This document shows, in pieces, positions 42,474 through 52,091 of a stretch of 64,000 nt of DNA (the first letter of the stretch is position 1; every line of letters begins with the position of its first letter). The position numbers and the translations under genes are program-made. The stretch comes from Neptunomonas antarctica. Its GTDB lineage: Bacteria > Pseudomonadota > Gammaproteobacteria > Pseudomonadales > Balneatricaceae. The stretch covers positions 124,001-188,000 of the forward strand of contig NZ_LJSI01000042.1 in the NCBI RefSeq assembly GCF_001305295.1. The letters are read 5' to 3'. Below the pieces are notes generated by a model. That model made no database searches. It worked only from the letters and a program-made list of their open reading frames with translations, and had not been told where the DNA came from.

Positions 42474-45116
42474 TTAGCTAGCATTCACTGGATTGGACAC
42501 CACCGCTCCAGGCGTTTTACGGCGACGCTGCAGTAAAATAATCAATGCAAAGAAAGCTAATGCTGGTATGTAGATCCATTCCTTAGCAGGCTGTGTTTGT
42601 GGCACATCCACTGCAGTAATAACCTGATCAAAGACCAAACCAGCTTTTTCTGCTGCACTGTCATAACCAACGTAATCAACAATCGTTTTGCCGTTGTTGG
42701 TCACCAGCTCAAGTCCCGCAGCATCCATGCGCGCAGCACCATCAGCCCCTTCACCTAATGCCATACTGGCCATAAATGAGCGGTTGTTACCCACAGCATC
42801 TTCACCCTCGACCCATAGGCGTAATTCAGTTCCAGCGACCATTGAGTCTGCCGCTTGCATAAGCTCTGTAGGCGCAATTTGCTGATGAGGCGGTACCATT
42901 TGATCCATCCAGAAACCCGGACGGAAAAGTGAAAACGCAATCAACATCAACGCCGCCGATTCATACCAACGGCTACGTACAAGAAAGAACCCTTGAGTGG
43001 AGGCTGTAAATATAAGTATGGCGCAGGTGGCAACAATAAAGACCATTATTCCTTGAAACCACGTCACATTGATCAGTAAAAGATCCGTGTTGAAAATGAA
43101 CAAGAAAGGCAAAATTGCCGTACGCATACTGTAATTAAAGGCAACAAACCCGGTACGAATCGGATCACCACCAGAAACCGCAGCGGCAGCAAATGAAGCC
43201 AGGCCTACAGGAGGCGTTACATCCGCCATGATACCGAAGTAAAATACGAACAGATGAACGGCAATCAGCGGAACGATCAAGCCAGACTCTTGCCCGAGCG
43301 TTACAACAACCGGCGCTAACAACGAAGACACAACAATATAGTTAGCGGTGGTAGGTAGTCCCATACCAAGAATCAGACTCAATATAGCCGTCAGTATCAG
43401 CATGAGTAACAAGTTACCCATCGAGAGAATTTCAACCAAATCAGCCAGCACAGAGCCGACACCGGTTTGCGATACCGCACCCACAATAATACCTGCGGTT
43501 GCTGTGGCAATCCCGATACCAATCATATTGCGGGCACCCACAATCAAACCATCAACCAGCTCGTTAGCACCTTTTCGTAGCTGAACACCCAAATGACCTT
43601 GTTGACGAAAGTAAGCCATCAATGGACGTTGCGTGACCAAAATAAAGATCATCAGCACCGTCGCCCAGAAGGCAGAAAGCCCCGGAGACAACCGCTCGAT
43701 CATCAAGCACCAGACCAGCACGACAACGGGCAGTAAGAAGTGCAAACCAGATTTAACCGTTGGGCCAACTTCAGGAAGCTCAATCATCGGTGAATCGGGA
43801 GCATCCAATTTCAAATCAGGAACGGCAGATGCAAACCGCACTAAAAAGACATAAACCACCGACAGTAATACGGCGATGACGATCCCGGAAGACTCTCCGA
43901 ACGTTGGTTTAATCCAGCCAATACCATAGTAAACAATGGCAGCAATAGCAGCGGTGACAATAAAGCCACTGAGTAAACCGATCACACGAAGATGCCAGGG
44001 CTTAATAGCCCCGCGACGTGGCAAGCCCTGCATTTCTAACTTCATGGCTTCAAGATGAACGATATAAACCAGTGCGATATAAGAAATCAGCGCAGGAAGA
44101 AACGCATGTGTAATAACTTCAATGTAAGAGATGCCTACATACTCGACCATGAGGAACGCTGCTGCGCCCATCACCGGTGGCATGATTTGCCCATTAACAG
44201 AAGAGGCTACTTCAACCGCACCCGCTTTTTCGGCAGAAAATCCGACACGTTTCATCATCGGAATGGTGAACGTACCTGTGGTTACCACATTAGCAATAGA
44301 CGAACCTGAAATCAGCCCCGTAAGACCCGAAGCGACTACTGCTGCTTTGGCCGGGCCACCGCGCATGTGCCCTAATAATGAAAAGGCAACCTGAATAAAA
44401 TAGTTACCTGCACCTGCTTTATCCAGCAATGCGCCGAACAAAACAAACAGGAATACAAAATTGGAAGACACGCCAAGCGCAATACCAAAAACGCCTTCAG
44501 TCGTTAACCACTGATGATTGACAAGCTCTTTAAGTGTGACGCCTTTATGGGCAATTATATCCGGCATATACGGGCCGGCCAATGAATAGGTCAGAAACAC
44601 AATCGCCACGATCATCAGCGGTGGGCCGAGTGTTCTGCGGGCCGCTTCAAGCAACAACAATAACCCGACAACAGAAACAATTAAATCCTGCGTATTAGGC
44701 ATGCTGGGGCGGGTGATGAGCTGATCGTAGAAGATAAAAATATAGGACGCACAAAAGGCCGCGATAATACTCAACACGATATCGTTGAGTGGTACACGGT
44801 GATGTGGTGAGTGGGCTAAGGCAGGATAGGCCGTAAATGCCAGAAACACCGCAAAGCCCAAATGGATAGCACGGACTTCAGTGCCGTTAAAAATACCGAA
44901 GCTGCCTAACAGGGGCCAATCATAAAAAGGTAACGGTGATGCTATCCATAGTTGAAAAAGTGACCAGCATAATGCTGTTCCTAACAGGAGTTTGCCCTGC
45001 CAGCCATGCGGGATACGTGCGCCGGTATCACTGGCGGCCACCATATCCTGCAATTCTTTTTCATTAATGGCTGTTTGCGTATTTTTATTTTGCTTGTTCA
45101 AATCTGTCATATTCAT
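42474..45116 (-). CDS. TRAP transporter permease, fused DctQ-DctM type
   Basis: 880 residues with about 20 hydrophobic segments. The N-terminal ~200 residues supply the small-subunit helices. The DctM-like part begins around 200 and carries family motifs such as GPAKAAVVASGLTGLISGSS, IANVVTTGTFTIPMMKR, VNGQIMPPVMGAAAF, LILGMGLPTTANYIV and ADVTPPVGLASFAAAA. A C-terminal soluble segment (about 740-850) precedes a final helix (WIYIPALAFFALIILL). It works with a TAXI binding protein as a sodium- or proton-driven uptake system, probably for a small organic acid. The binding-protein gene is 67 bases upstream with a hairpin between them. Confidence 0.95.
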   Translation of the reverse strand: MNMTDLNKQNKNTQTAINEKELQDMVAASDTGARIPHGWQGKLLLGTALCWSLFQLWIASPLPFYDWPLLGSFGIFNGTEVRAIHLGFAVFLAFTAYPALAHSPHHRVPLNDIVLSIIAAFCASYIFIFYDQLITRPSMPNTQDLIVSVVGLLLLLEAARRTLGPPLMIVAIVFLTYSLAGPYMPDIIAHKGVTLKELVNHQWLTTEGVFGIALGVSSNFVFLFVLFGALLDKAGAGNYFIQVAFSLLGHMRGGPAKAAVVASGLTGLISGSSIANVVTTGTFTIPMMKRVGFSAEKAGAVEVASSVNGQIMPPVMGAAAFLMVEYVGISYIEVITHAFLPALISYIALVYIVHLEAMKLEMQGLPRRGAIKPWHLRVIGLLSGFIVTAAIAAIVYYGIGWIKPTFGESSGIVIAVLLSVVYVFLVRFASAVPDLKLDAPDSPMIELPEVGPTVKSGLHFLLPVVVLVWCLMIERLSPGLSAFWATVLMIFILVTQRPLMAYFRQQGHLGVQLRKGANELVDGLIVGARNMIGIGIATATAGIIVGAVSQTGVGSVLADLVEILSMGNLLLMLILTAILSLILGMGLPTTANYIVVSSLLAPVVVTLGQESGLIVPLIAVHLFVFYFGIMADVTPPVGLASFAAAAVSGGDPIRTGFVAFNYSMRTAILPFLFIFNTDLLLINVTWFQGIMVFIVATCAILIFTASTQGFFLVRSRWYESAALMLIAFSLFRPGFWMDQMVPPHQQIAPTELMQAADSMVAGTELRLWVEGEDAVGNNRSFMASMALGEGADGAARMDAAGLELVTNNGKTIVDYVGYDSAAEKAGLVFDQVITAVDVPQTQPAKEWIYIPALAFFALIILLQRRRKTPGAVVSNPVNAS

Positions 45117-45142
45117 CTCCCAACGTTGGAATCAGGAATAAG

Positions 45143-45170
45143 AAAGAAGGGGTGTTGACACCCCTTCTTT
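45143..45170 (-). terminator. Hairpin between TRAP binding-protein and permease genes
   Basis: AAAGAAGGGGTGT, loop TG, ACACCCCTTCTTT: a perfect 13-bp stem with U-rich 3' arm. It probably gives partial termination or mRNA 3'-end protection so the binding protein is made in excess over the permease. Confidence 0.75.
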
Positions 45171-45183
45171 GGCTAGTAGTAAA

Positions 45184-46179
45184 TTACATCCAACCTTGTT
45201 CTTTGTAGTAACGGATAGCGCCTTCATGCAACGGAGCTGACAAGCCGTTAGCGATCATTTCTTTAGGGTCCAGGTTTTCAAATGCAGGGTGTAGCTTTTT
45301 AAAGCGATCGAAGTTATCGAATACAGATTTAACAACTAAGTAGACTGTATCAGCACTTACGTTAGCTGAGGTGACCATCGTGGCTGCATTACCGAAAGTT
45401 TTTACGTCTTTGTCCGTGCCTTCATACATGCCACCTTTGATGATTGCTGGCGCATAGTAAGCATTTTCAGCGATAAGCTTATCGATAACTTCACCCTCTA
45501 CCGGAATCACTTTAGCTGCACATGAAGTTGTAGCTTCTTTGATTGCTCCGGATGGATGCCCTACAGAGTAAATCATGACATCAATTTTGTTATCACATAA
45601 CGCCTGAGCCTGCTCAGATGCTTTTAGCTCACCTGCCAGTTTGAACGAGTCACGCGTCCAGCCTTTTAAGTCCATCAGCACTTCCATCGTGCCGCGTGTA
45701 CCCGAACCCGGGTTTTGCAGATTAACACGCTTGCCGACTAAGTCGTCGAACGTCTCTACGCCAGAATCAGTACGCGCCACTACAGTGAAGGGCTCATTAT
45801 GAACCGCAAACATCGCGCGTAAATCAGTAAATGGGCCCTGCGCAATAAAAGATTCATGCGTTGTGCCTTCCAATGCATAGTTCTGCCAGTCAGACTGAGC
45901 CAGACCCATATCCTGCTGGCCCTGACGGATCGCATTAATGTTAGCAACAGAACCACCGGTAGAAGGCGCTGTACATTTAACGCCGTGTTCTTCTGTGCCA
46001 CGGTTAACCAGACGACAGATAGACTGGCCAACAACGTAATAAACGCCTGTTTGACCACCGGTACCGATCGTTACATAAGTTTGCTCTGCTGCCATGACGC
46101 TAAAAGAAGCGGCCAGACCTACAGCAGATGACAGCAACGTAGTCGCTAATTGATTTCTAAGAGACTTTTTAAGAGACAT
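45184..46179 (-). CDS. TAXI-family TRAP transporter solute-binding protein
   Basis: 331 residues. Signal peptide 1-31 (LLSSAVGLAASFSVMAAEQ). Family features: TYVTIGTGGQTGVYYVVGQS, CTAPSTGGSVANINAIRQGQ, MGLAQSDWQNYALEG, VNLQNPGSGTRGTMEVLM, and MIYSVGHPSGAIKEATTSC. It collects substrate in the periplasm for the fused permease encoded next. First gene of the operon binding protein - permease - Usp. A 15-bp palindrome about 60 bases upstream may be an operator. Substrate not predictable from sequence. Confidence 0.95.
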   Translation of the reverse strand: MSLKKSLRNQLATTLLSSAVGLAASFSVMAAEQTYVTIGTGGQTGVYYVVGQSICRLVNRGTEEHGVKCTAPSTGGSVANINAIRQGQQDMGLAQSDWQNYALEGTTHESFIAQGPFTDLRAMFAVHNEPFTVVARTDSGVETFDDLVGKRVNLQNPGSGTRGTMEVLMDLKGWTRDSFKLAGELKASEQAQALCDNKIDVMIYSVGHPSGAIKEATTSCAAKVIPVEGEVIDKLIAENAYYAPAIIKGGMYEGTDKDVKTFGNAATMVTSANVSADTVYLVVKSVFDNFDRFKKLHPAFENLDPKEMIANGLSAPLHEGAIRYYKEQGWM

Positions 46180-46238
46180 GGTAAACCCTTCTTATCGTTA
46201 TATTCCCGTTAGGGAGTTGCGTGAAGTACATCTCAGCC

Positions 46239-46253
46239 GTACGTGATACGTAC
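46239..46253. promoter_or_regulatory. Palindrome upstream of the TRAP operon
   Basis: GTACGT, centre GAT, ACGTAC: perfect 6-bp arms, 60 bases upstream of the binding-protein ATG. A candidate operator; no regulator gene is adjacent. The rest of the 300-base gap 46180-46479 shows only a short direct repeat AAATAAAGAGT (around 46385-46410). Confidence 0.4.
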
Positions 46254-46479
46254 TGATGTTATCAGAAAAACTCCCGACAACATGACCTCTGGCTCCTAGA
46301 TTAGGAGATAGCTACAACATACGAGAAATAACAGAAATCAATACCGCCTTCCATGCCAATAAAACCTCCTAACGTGCCAAAGAGCAAATAAAGAGTAAAT
46401 AAAGAGTAAAATCAGTGCGACATAGCGTTAATCGTTTTATTAAGAATAAAGGTCTGGTTATTGCGGACTTCACGGCAGC

Positions 46480-47277
46480 TTAAGCTTCTTCGTTTTCGAT
46501 AAGCTCAACATGTACACTTTGCGCAGCCAGGAATACCGGAGGGCCAAACTGATTATAGACAGCAACATCTGCTGCATCACGTCCGTAGCCAATGGCGACA
46601 TACCCGCCGATAGTTTCGGCCTGGGTTGCGTCGAAAGTGTACCAACGGCCATCAATGAATGCCTCGAACCATGCGTGCAAATCCATAGGCTGAAGCCCGT
46701 AGAGATACCCCACAACCAACCGGGCCGGAATACTCAGGCTGCGACACAAAGCAATTCCAAGGTGTGATAAATCCCGACAGACACCTGACTGTCTTGCGTT
46801 GATCTCTACGGCCGATACAGGCACGTCACTGCTTCCTGGTTCATAACGAATATTAGTGCGTAACCACGCCTCAATAGCCGCGACTTGATCGTAACCCAAG
46901 GTTTGTTCTGCTGTAATTGCCGTAGCCATCTGGCCAAATTGCTCCGACTCGCAATATCGACTGGGTAATAAATAACTGAGCACGGCATCGGGTAGATTCT
47001 GAATCTCGACAAAGGGTGCTCCAGGTGCCTGATCTACGTGGTCTGCGGTCATCACATCAGCGACAATGTGCACAGAGAAAGTCCCGGGAGGGGCGACGAG
47101 GCGCTGACACAGATTACCGTAATTATCCGTGAATTCGTATACAGGCATAGACGGCACGATCCTATATTCTTCGCGTGCTATCCATTGCTGAGCTCCACTG
47201 CGTGGCCGCAACATTAATATGAAAGGTGTTGGTACTGTAATATCGAACGTCAAATCACAACTCGTGCGTAACCACAT
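46480..47277 (-). CDS. Transglutaminase-like protein
   Basis: 265 residues. N-terminal beta domain (about 1-130) then the transglutaminase core: [20 protein letters not shown] with catalytic Cys near 170, [10 protein letters not shown] for His, RWYTFDATQ for Asp. It is paralogous to the gene at 8295-9125 (shared PSRYCES, GVCRD and GRDAADV motifs). Such proteins usually occur with a circularly permuted ATP-grasp and alpha-E protein; none is present here, so its partner is unknown. Confidence 0.9.
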   Translation of the reverse strand: MWLRTSCDLTFDITVPTPFILMLRPRSGAQQWIAREEYRIVPSMPVYEFTDNYGNLCQRLVAPPGTFSVHIVADVMTADHVDQAPGAPFVEIQNLPDAVLSYLLPSRYCESEQFGQMATAITAEQTLGYDQVAAIEAWLRTNIRYEPGSSDVPVSAVEINARQSGVCRDLSHLGIALCRSLSIPARLVVGYLYGLQPMDLHAWFEAFIDGRWYTFDATQAETIGGYVAIGYGRDAADVAVYNQFGPPVFLAAQSVHVELIENEEA

Positions 47278-47555
47278 GTATTAGATCCTTCGGAAAGCAA
47301 AATGAAAACAGAACGTCCCACTCATCAGGATGCAGAGGCAACGTGAAATTGTTCGAGTACAGTTGATTATGTGCGTCCAGTATAACTATAGACCAATGGG
47401 CTAGAATACTGCTTCAGGAAGCTTACCATTCATAGCAATTGAATGTTAACTACTCATTAATCAAAAGGGCTTAATCGCGAAATTGAGTATAAAACCAGTC
47501 TCTGGTAAGAAGCTAACTAAGGTGTAGGCTGAGGCGTAGATTGAGGAGAGGTGGT

Positions 47556-48245
47556 TCATTCACCAAAGACAAACTCTTCATGACTATCTAACCATAACGG
47601 ATATTTAAACATAGCTCTGGCATACAAGTGGCTTTGTACATGATGATTTAACCAGTGCTGCAGATGAGAATACGGACCCTGCAAAAACAGGTGCCGGTTG
47701 GCTTTGGAAAACTGTCGAACAAAAGGGAGTAACGCGTAATCAAGTAAGCTGGGGGCTGCGCCCATTAAAAATTCATGTTGCGTTAACCGTTGCTCTAGCC
47801 GTTGAATAAAAGGCTCACACGCAAGGCGAAAAGATTCTTCAGTCTTTTCATGGAAACGTTTTGCGTGTTTGTATTTTTCCAGACTGGGCTTAAATTGTTT
47901 GTCATTCTCTTCAATTATTTTGAGCATTTCAGGGAGCGCATCTGCTCGCTCAGAATAGAGTAAATTTTCTGGATCGTTACGCTGTAATGCCCACAACATA
48001 ATATCTAAGCTTTCATCTATAACCTGTTGTTTTTCTTTTATTTTATTATCTATATCGGCGGGCAATCTGAGAATCAAAACAGGCACTGTACCTTTTGGAG
48101 AAACTGCCAACATTTCAGCGGGTTTATTCTTCATCGTGATAGGCCGCAACAATACCGGTTGCTGAGCTAATAATATGACCAGCCTTGCCCGCATTGCATA
48201 CGGGCAGTTTTGTAGTGAATACAAAATTGGCAAGGCCACTACCAT
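47556..48245 (-). CDS. Glutathione S-transferase-like protein
   Basis: 229 residues. N-terminal thioredoxin-like half with LYSLQNCPYAMRARLVIL (Cys-Pro-Tyr near the start, as in GrxB/omega-like GSTs), VSPKGTVPVLIL and QVIDESLDIMLW; helical C-terminal half with LMGAAPSLLDYALLPFVRQF and YSHLQHWLNHH. Probably a cysteine-type (omega/GrxB-like) thiol transferase rather than a conjugating enzyme. It lies 27 bases downstream of the U32 gene on the same strand, so the two may be cotranscribed. Confidence 0.85.
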   Translation of the reverse strand: MVVALPILYSLQNCPYAMRARLVILLAQQPVLLRPITMKNKPAEMLAVSPKGTVPVLILRLPADIDNKIKEKQQVIDESLDIMLWALQRNDPENLLYSERADALPEMLKIIEENDKQFKPSLEKYKHAKRFHEKTEESFRLACEPFIQRLEQRLTQHEFLMGAAPSLLDYALLPFVRQFSKANRHLFLQGPYSHLQHWLNHHVQSHLYARAMFKYPLWLDSHEEFVFGE

Positions 48246-48272
48246 CTTACAGTTACCTCACAACCAGGCACC

Positions 48273-50522
48273 TTACAGACCCTGGCTGTATTGCGCGTTA
48301 GTAGACACCGTAATCATATTGTTCAACTGCTGCTGCGCCTGGTTATCGCCATTCAGGAAGTTTTCAAAGTGGGTCACCAACTGTGCTTTGTCTTGTTCCA
48401 CTTTGGAGCCGGCGCCAATATTGGTTAAATCGATAAAGAATTCATCAAACTGATCAGCCAAATCATTAACGATATCGAAATTCAGGAACTGCTCGTCATT
48501 ATAGATGCTCGGATAGCCGCCCTTCTGTTTATCAATGGCAAAAGAAACGCCTTTGACATTGGTAATCGTGGTGGCTTTTTCACATTTCAGCATACAACCA
48601 TCTTCGATGCTCGGCTTTTTACAGCCAACAGTTTGCTGGAAGAAGCACTGGCGACTGGTCATCATCAGAATCGGGTGATAAATGCTGTAGAGCATTTTGA
48701 AGTTTTCCGGGCGTGCAATTTTTTTAATTTGCATACGGTTAATTTCGTTTGAAATAAAGGCACCGGCACAGTTCAATTCTTCTTTTAACGTTAACAAGGC
48801 GTAAGAGTTGGTCGTATTTAAGAACGGCCCGGCAATCCACTCGATACCCATTTCAAATGCTTTGTAGGCAATGCCCGTATTGTTGCTGACGATACGGGCT
48901 GGTCGAACTTCTTCTAATAGTCGCACAGACTCGTCGTAATCTTTGCCAATTAATACGGCAGGAAACCATGGGATCAAGTGGGGGTTGCGCCGGAAAATAT
49001 CGATGTGCTTATCACAGTCTTTTTTCCAGCTTTCTGGCAGCTTGAAATACACATCGGCGTCTGTCAGGTCGCACAAGTACCTATCTTTTTCGTCAGCAAT
49101 CAATATCGACAAAGTCGGTTTGCTGGTGGCTTTTTTATGGCTGACTAACGGCGCTACGTCAACGTGTGGAATGATTTCTACGGAATTATTGAGCAATAAG
49201 GCCGCTTGGTTTTTTAATACGGTCAGTTCTTTAAACGGCAGACTTAAGTCACTCGCCAAACCGCTACAGTCAAAAGATTCGACCGTGTAATCGCTGATGG
49301 CGAAGTTCTTAAAACGCTTCTCTAATGCTGCCTTATCTATCGTTAGTTGGGTGGCCACCCTGAGCGCTGATTCGGTTTGCACCGTGTAAACTTTGTCGTC
49401 ATCCCCAATGGTCATGGTTAAACACAAAGGTTCGTTGAGCTCGCCCGTAAAAGCTAATGCCAAAGGCTGTTTAGCGATGCTGAGGTATTTGATTTTATCA
49501 GCGAGTTCAGCGCCAAGATCATTTCTCTGGGTGTAGAGTTCTTCTCTTACTTCCTGAACTTGCACCACAGAAATTGCGTTACTGTTATCAACGGCGTGTT
49601 TAACACTGTGGTCACGAGGATTGTCGATAAACATATCCTTAGTGAGATTGCCTTGTAAAAATGAGTTCGTAAAGTCGCGGTTAAAAACCCGGTGTAAGTT
49701 GGAATCGTCGGCCAGTAGCTTTCCTGTTTTAACAAACTGGTCTACCTGCTTACGCCAGGTGTCTACCACGGTATAAACATAGTGTGCGCCTTTGATGCGC
49801 CCTTCTATTTTTAATGAATCTACTTGTGCATCGACTAACTGCGGCAAATCGAAATACGCAGAGTTATCTTTCAGGTTAAGCGGAAAGCGATTGCCCGCCT
49901 CAGTAATTTCATATTCATCACGACACGCCTGGCTGCAGCGGCCACGGTTACCTGAATTACCAACACTCACTGAGCTGGAATAACATTGGCCAGAAAACGC
50001 GATACACAAAGAGCCATGAACAAAGACTTCTGTGAGCACATTATGCTCGTGTGCCAGCGCCGTCATAGTTTTGATTTCGCCAATATTTAACTCGCGCGAC
50101 AAGTTAACGCGAGATGCGCCAATTTTTGCTAAGAACAGAATTTGCCCTTCGTTCACCGTTGTCATCTGCGTTGAGGCGTGAATGTCGAGCGATGGAAAAT
50201 GCTTCTTAACTAAATTGAACACACCCAGATCCTGAACAATGATGCCGTCTAGCCCTGAGTTAACCAGCTTGTTCAATAACTTAATCATTCCCGGGACTTC
50301 ATGCTCGAGAATGACCACATTTAAGGTCAAAAACACTTCGCAATCATATTTGTGCGCTAAGCGTAAGATGCCCGTCAAGTCTTCAAAAGAAAGGTTAGTG
50401 GCGCGGTTACGGGCATTGAAGGTATCTAAGCCACAATATACGGCATTGGCACCGGCAATAACGGCGGCTTTAATCGCTTCAACATCCCCACCGGGTGCTA
50501 ATAATTCAATCTTTCTACTCAT
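48273..50522 (-). CDS. Peptidase U32-family protein, RlhA-like
   Basis: 749 residues. U32 domain in the first ~330 residues (ELLAPGGDVEAIKAAVIAGA, FVHGSLCIAFSGQCYSSS, then GNSGNRGRCSQACRDEY) and the U32 collagenase-like extension after it; further cysteines near 650-690 (SRQCFFQQTVGCKK, GCMLKCEK) are plausible iron-sulfur ligands. The closest E. coli relative I can name is RlhA (YdcP, 653 residues), which makes 5-hydroxycytidine in 23S rRNA; this protein is about 100 residues longer. Other U32 members hydroxylate tRNA or assist ubiquinone synthesis, so the RlhA assignment is tentative. Confidence 0.82.
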   Translation of the reverse strand: MSRKIELLAPGGDVEAIKAAVIAGANAVYCGLDTFNARNRATNLSFEDLTGILRLAHKYDCEVFLTLNVVILEHEVPGMIKLLNKLVNSGLDGIIVQDLGVFNLVKKHFPSLDIHASTQMTTVNEGQILFLAKIGASRVNLSRELNIGEIKTMTALAHEHNVLTEVFVHGSLCIAFSGQCYSSSVSVGNSGNRGRCSQACRDEYEITEAGNRFPLNLKDNSAYFDLPQLVDAQVDSLKIEGRIKGAHYVYTVVDTWRKQVDQFVKTGKLLADDSNLHRVFNRDFTNSFLQGNLTKDMFIDNPRDHSVKHAVDNSNAISVVQVQEVREELYTQRNDLGAELADKIKYLSIAKQPLALAFTGELNEPLCLTMTIGDDDKVYTVQTESALRVATQLTIDKAALEKRFKNFAISDYTVESFDCSGLASDLSLPFKELTVLKNQAALLLNNSVEIIPHVDVAPLVSHKKATSKPTLSILIADEKDRYLCDLTDADVYFKLPESWKKDCDKHIDIFRRNPHLIPWFPAVLIGKDYDESVRLLEEVRPARIVSNNTGIAYKAFEMGIEWIAGPFLNTTNSYALLTLKEELNCAGAFISNEINRMQIKKIARPENFKMLYSIYHPILMMTSRQCFFQQTVGCKKPSIEDGCMLKCEKATTITNVKGVSFAIDKQKGGYPSIYNDEQFLNFDIVNDLADQFDEFFIDLTNIGAGSKVEQDKAQLVTHFENFLNGDNQAQQQLNNMITVSTNAQYSQGL

Positions 50523-50952
50523 GTGGCGAACTCACTTAATTCTGGATACTGACGTGGCAGGCGGGTTTAACGCGGAATTTTAACGGGAACGAAAGAGTAA
50601 TGCTATGGATAACCCATTTATGCGAAATGTCATGTTTTTAGTGTGGTTAAATAGTGTTGCGTAAAAAACCCACTCTGATTCGGGTATCTAACAAGTGGCG
50701 CTTTCGCGTTACCTCTCGCCCTATTCTGGTGCACTACTCCCGCCTCACGAAAGATAACAGGGCAATAGAGCACTCAACAACGGACTGGCCGGCTGGAATA
50801 TACGCATAGCACACAGCTCGTGCTACATCTGGCCTGATTTTTGCTTAACACTTACTTAACACGTAGAACTAATCTACTTTTCGGCAATGATGCCTTCTTA
50901 GCCTTTTTTACCCGCGGCTACGAAGGTTTTTTGCTTTTTGGAGCGAATCCTT
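50523..50952. other. Divergent intergenic region and leader of the MCP operon
   Basis: 430 bases between the U32 gene (-) and the MCP gene (+). No ORF of note. A possible promoter (TTGCTT around 50841, TAGAAC/TAATCT region near 50865) would give a leader of about 80 nt that contains the terminator hairpin listed next and a four-codon ORF MMPS (50887-50901). Confidence 0.35.
50893..50939 (+). terminator. Terminator-like hairpin in the leader of the MCP gene
   Basis: CCTTC-T-TAGCC pairs with GGCTA-C-GAAGG (one mismatch in 11) around a 12-base loop, followed by TTTTTTGCTTTTT. It ends 13 bases before the MCP ATG, so it can act as an attenuator. GGAG follows immediately as the ribosome site. Confidence 0.7.
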
Positions 50953-52086
50953 ATGTTGTGGTTAAGCTACCCGGTGTTTCTGCTGCTATATCACATTGGT
51001 ATTAATGGCGTGATTATAGCGCTACTACTCACGTCAATTAGCAGTGTACTGCTGGCTGGATTCTTCCCTGCTCAACCGCTATGGTCCTTAATACTACTCC
51101 CCGGATACCTCGGCGCATCTAGCTTATGGCTTCTACAGAGTGAAATATTACGGCTTAGCAAAAGCTGTCAGGTCGGAGCAGCCAGAGCAACACCTGAGCT
51201 ACCTGGTAGCTCAGAATGGCTTCTACTCCAACCGTTGACACGCCAGTTTCGACAACTATTGAATATGTCCAACCGCCAACAATTACTCCTCCAGCAACGC
51301 CTTGAGGAAATTTCCCACTCTTCTCAGGAGCTTGAACAAAGCGCCATCAGCGTGACTCAGAGTGCTGAGCGACAAAGCGATGCGGCAGGTACTGCCGCTG
51401 CGGCAGTCGAAGAGCTTAACGTCAGTATCCATGAGGTCACCCGATTGGCCGATGCCTCGCGGCAAACCAGCGTGGACGCCAGCAAGCAACTTGAGGATGG
51501 CATCTATCATTTGCGCGAACTGGTCCTGAGTGTCGCAGGTATCGTCGAACAGGCGGTTGCTACCAATGTGCTGATGAACGAGTTGAGTAACAATTCCCAA
51601 CAGATCAGTCAGATGTCGAGTGTTATTCAGGGCATTGCAGACCAGACTAACCTGCTATCACTAAACGCCGCTATTGAAGCGGCACGGGCAGGTGAAAGTG
51701 GCAGAGGTTTTGCGGTAGTCGCTGACGAAGTACGTACCCTGGCCCGCCATAGTCAGGAATCAGCGGCTGAGATCACTCTCAGCATTAAGACGGTTCAGCA
51801 ACATATTGCATCGACCTCCGCCAAGATGTCCGACCTGTCTGCGCATGCTGAACACAGCCTGCGTAGCTCGGAAGTCGTGGGGTCCCGGCTTGATCAAGCT
51901 TATAGCCGCACACAGGAATTGACAGAACAGGTACTACAGGTCGCCGTTAGTACAGAGCAGCAAAGTCTGGCCGTTACCGAAATCGCTACGCTCGCCGATC
52001 AGGTATCTCAGGGCAATATCGATAATTTGCATGCCGCCGACCAAACCCGCACTATCGCCCGCCATCTTGCCCAGCTTACGGAGTAA
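50953..52086 (+). CDS. Methyl-accepting chemotaxis-type signal transducer without ligand domain
   Basis: 377 residues from the ATG at 50953 (GGAG 9 bases upstream; the in-frame TTG at 50938 lacks one). Two to three hydrophobic helices in the first ~65 residues ([39 protein letters not shown]) with no periplasmic domain between them. Then the coiled cytoplasmic signalling domain with the conserved tip [19 protein letters not shown] / [20 protein letters not shown] near 225-260, which contacts CheA/CheW. No HAMP is apparent. It is followed after 5 bases by the NIT-like gene, suggesting that sensing is supplied in trans. Confidence 0.92.
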   Translation: MLWLSYPVFLLLYHIGINGVIIALLLTSISSVLLAGFFPAQPLWSLILLPGYLGASSLWLLQSEILRLSKSCQVGAARATPELPGSSEWLLLQPLTRQFRQLLNMSNRQQLLLQQRLEEISHSSQELEQSAISVTQSAERQSDAAGTAAAAVEELNVSIHEVTRLADASRQTSVDASKQLEDGIYHLRELVLSVAGIVEQAVATNVLMNELSNNSQQISQMSSVIQGIADQTNLLSLNAAIEAARAGESGRGFAVVADEVRTLARHSQESAAEITLSIKTVQQHIASTSAKMSDLSAHAEHSLRSSEVVGSRLDQAYSRTQELTEQVLQVAVSTEQQSLAVTEIATLADQVSQGNIDNLHAADQTRTIARHLAQLTE

Positions 52087-52091
52087 TAATC

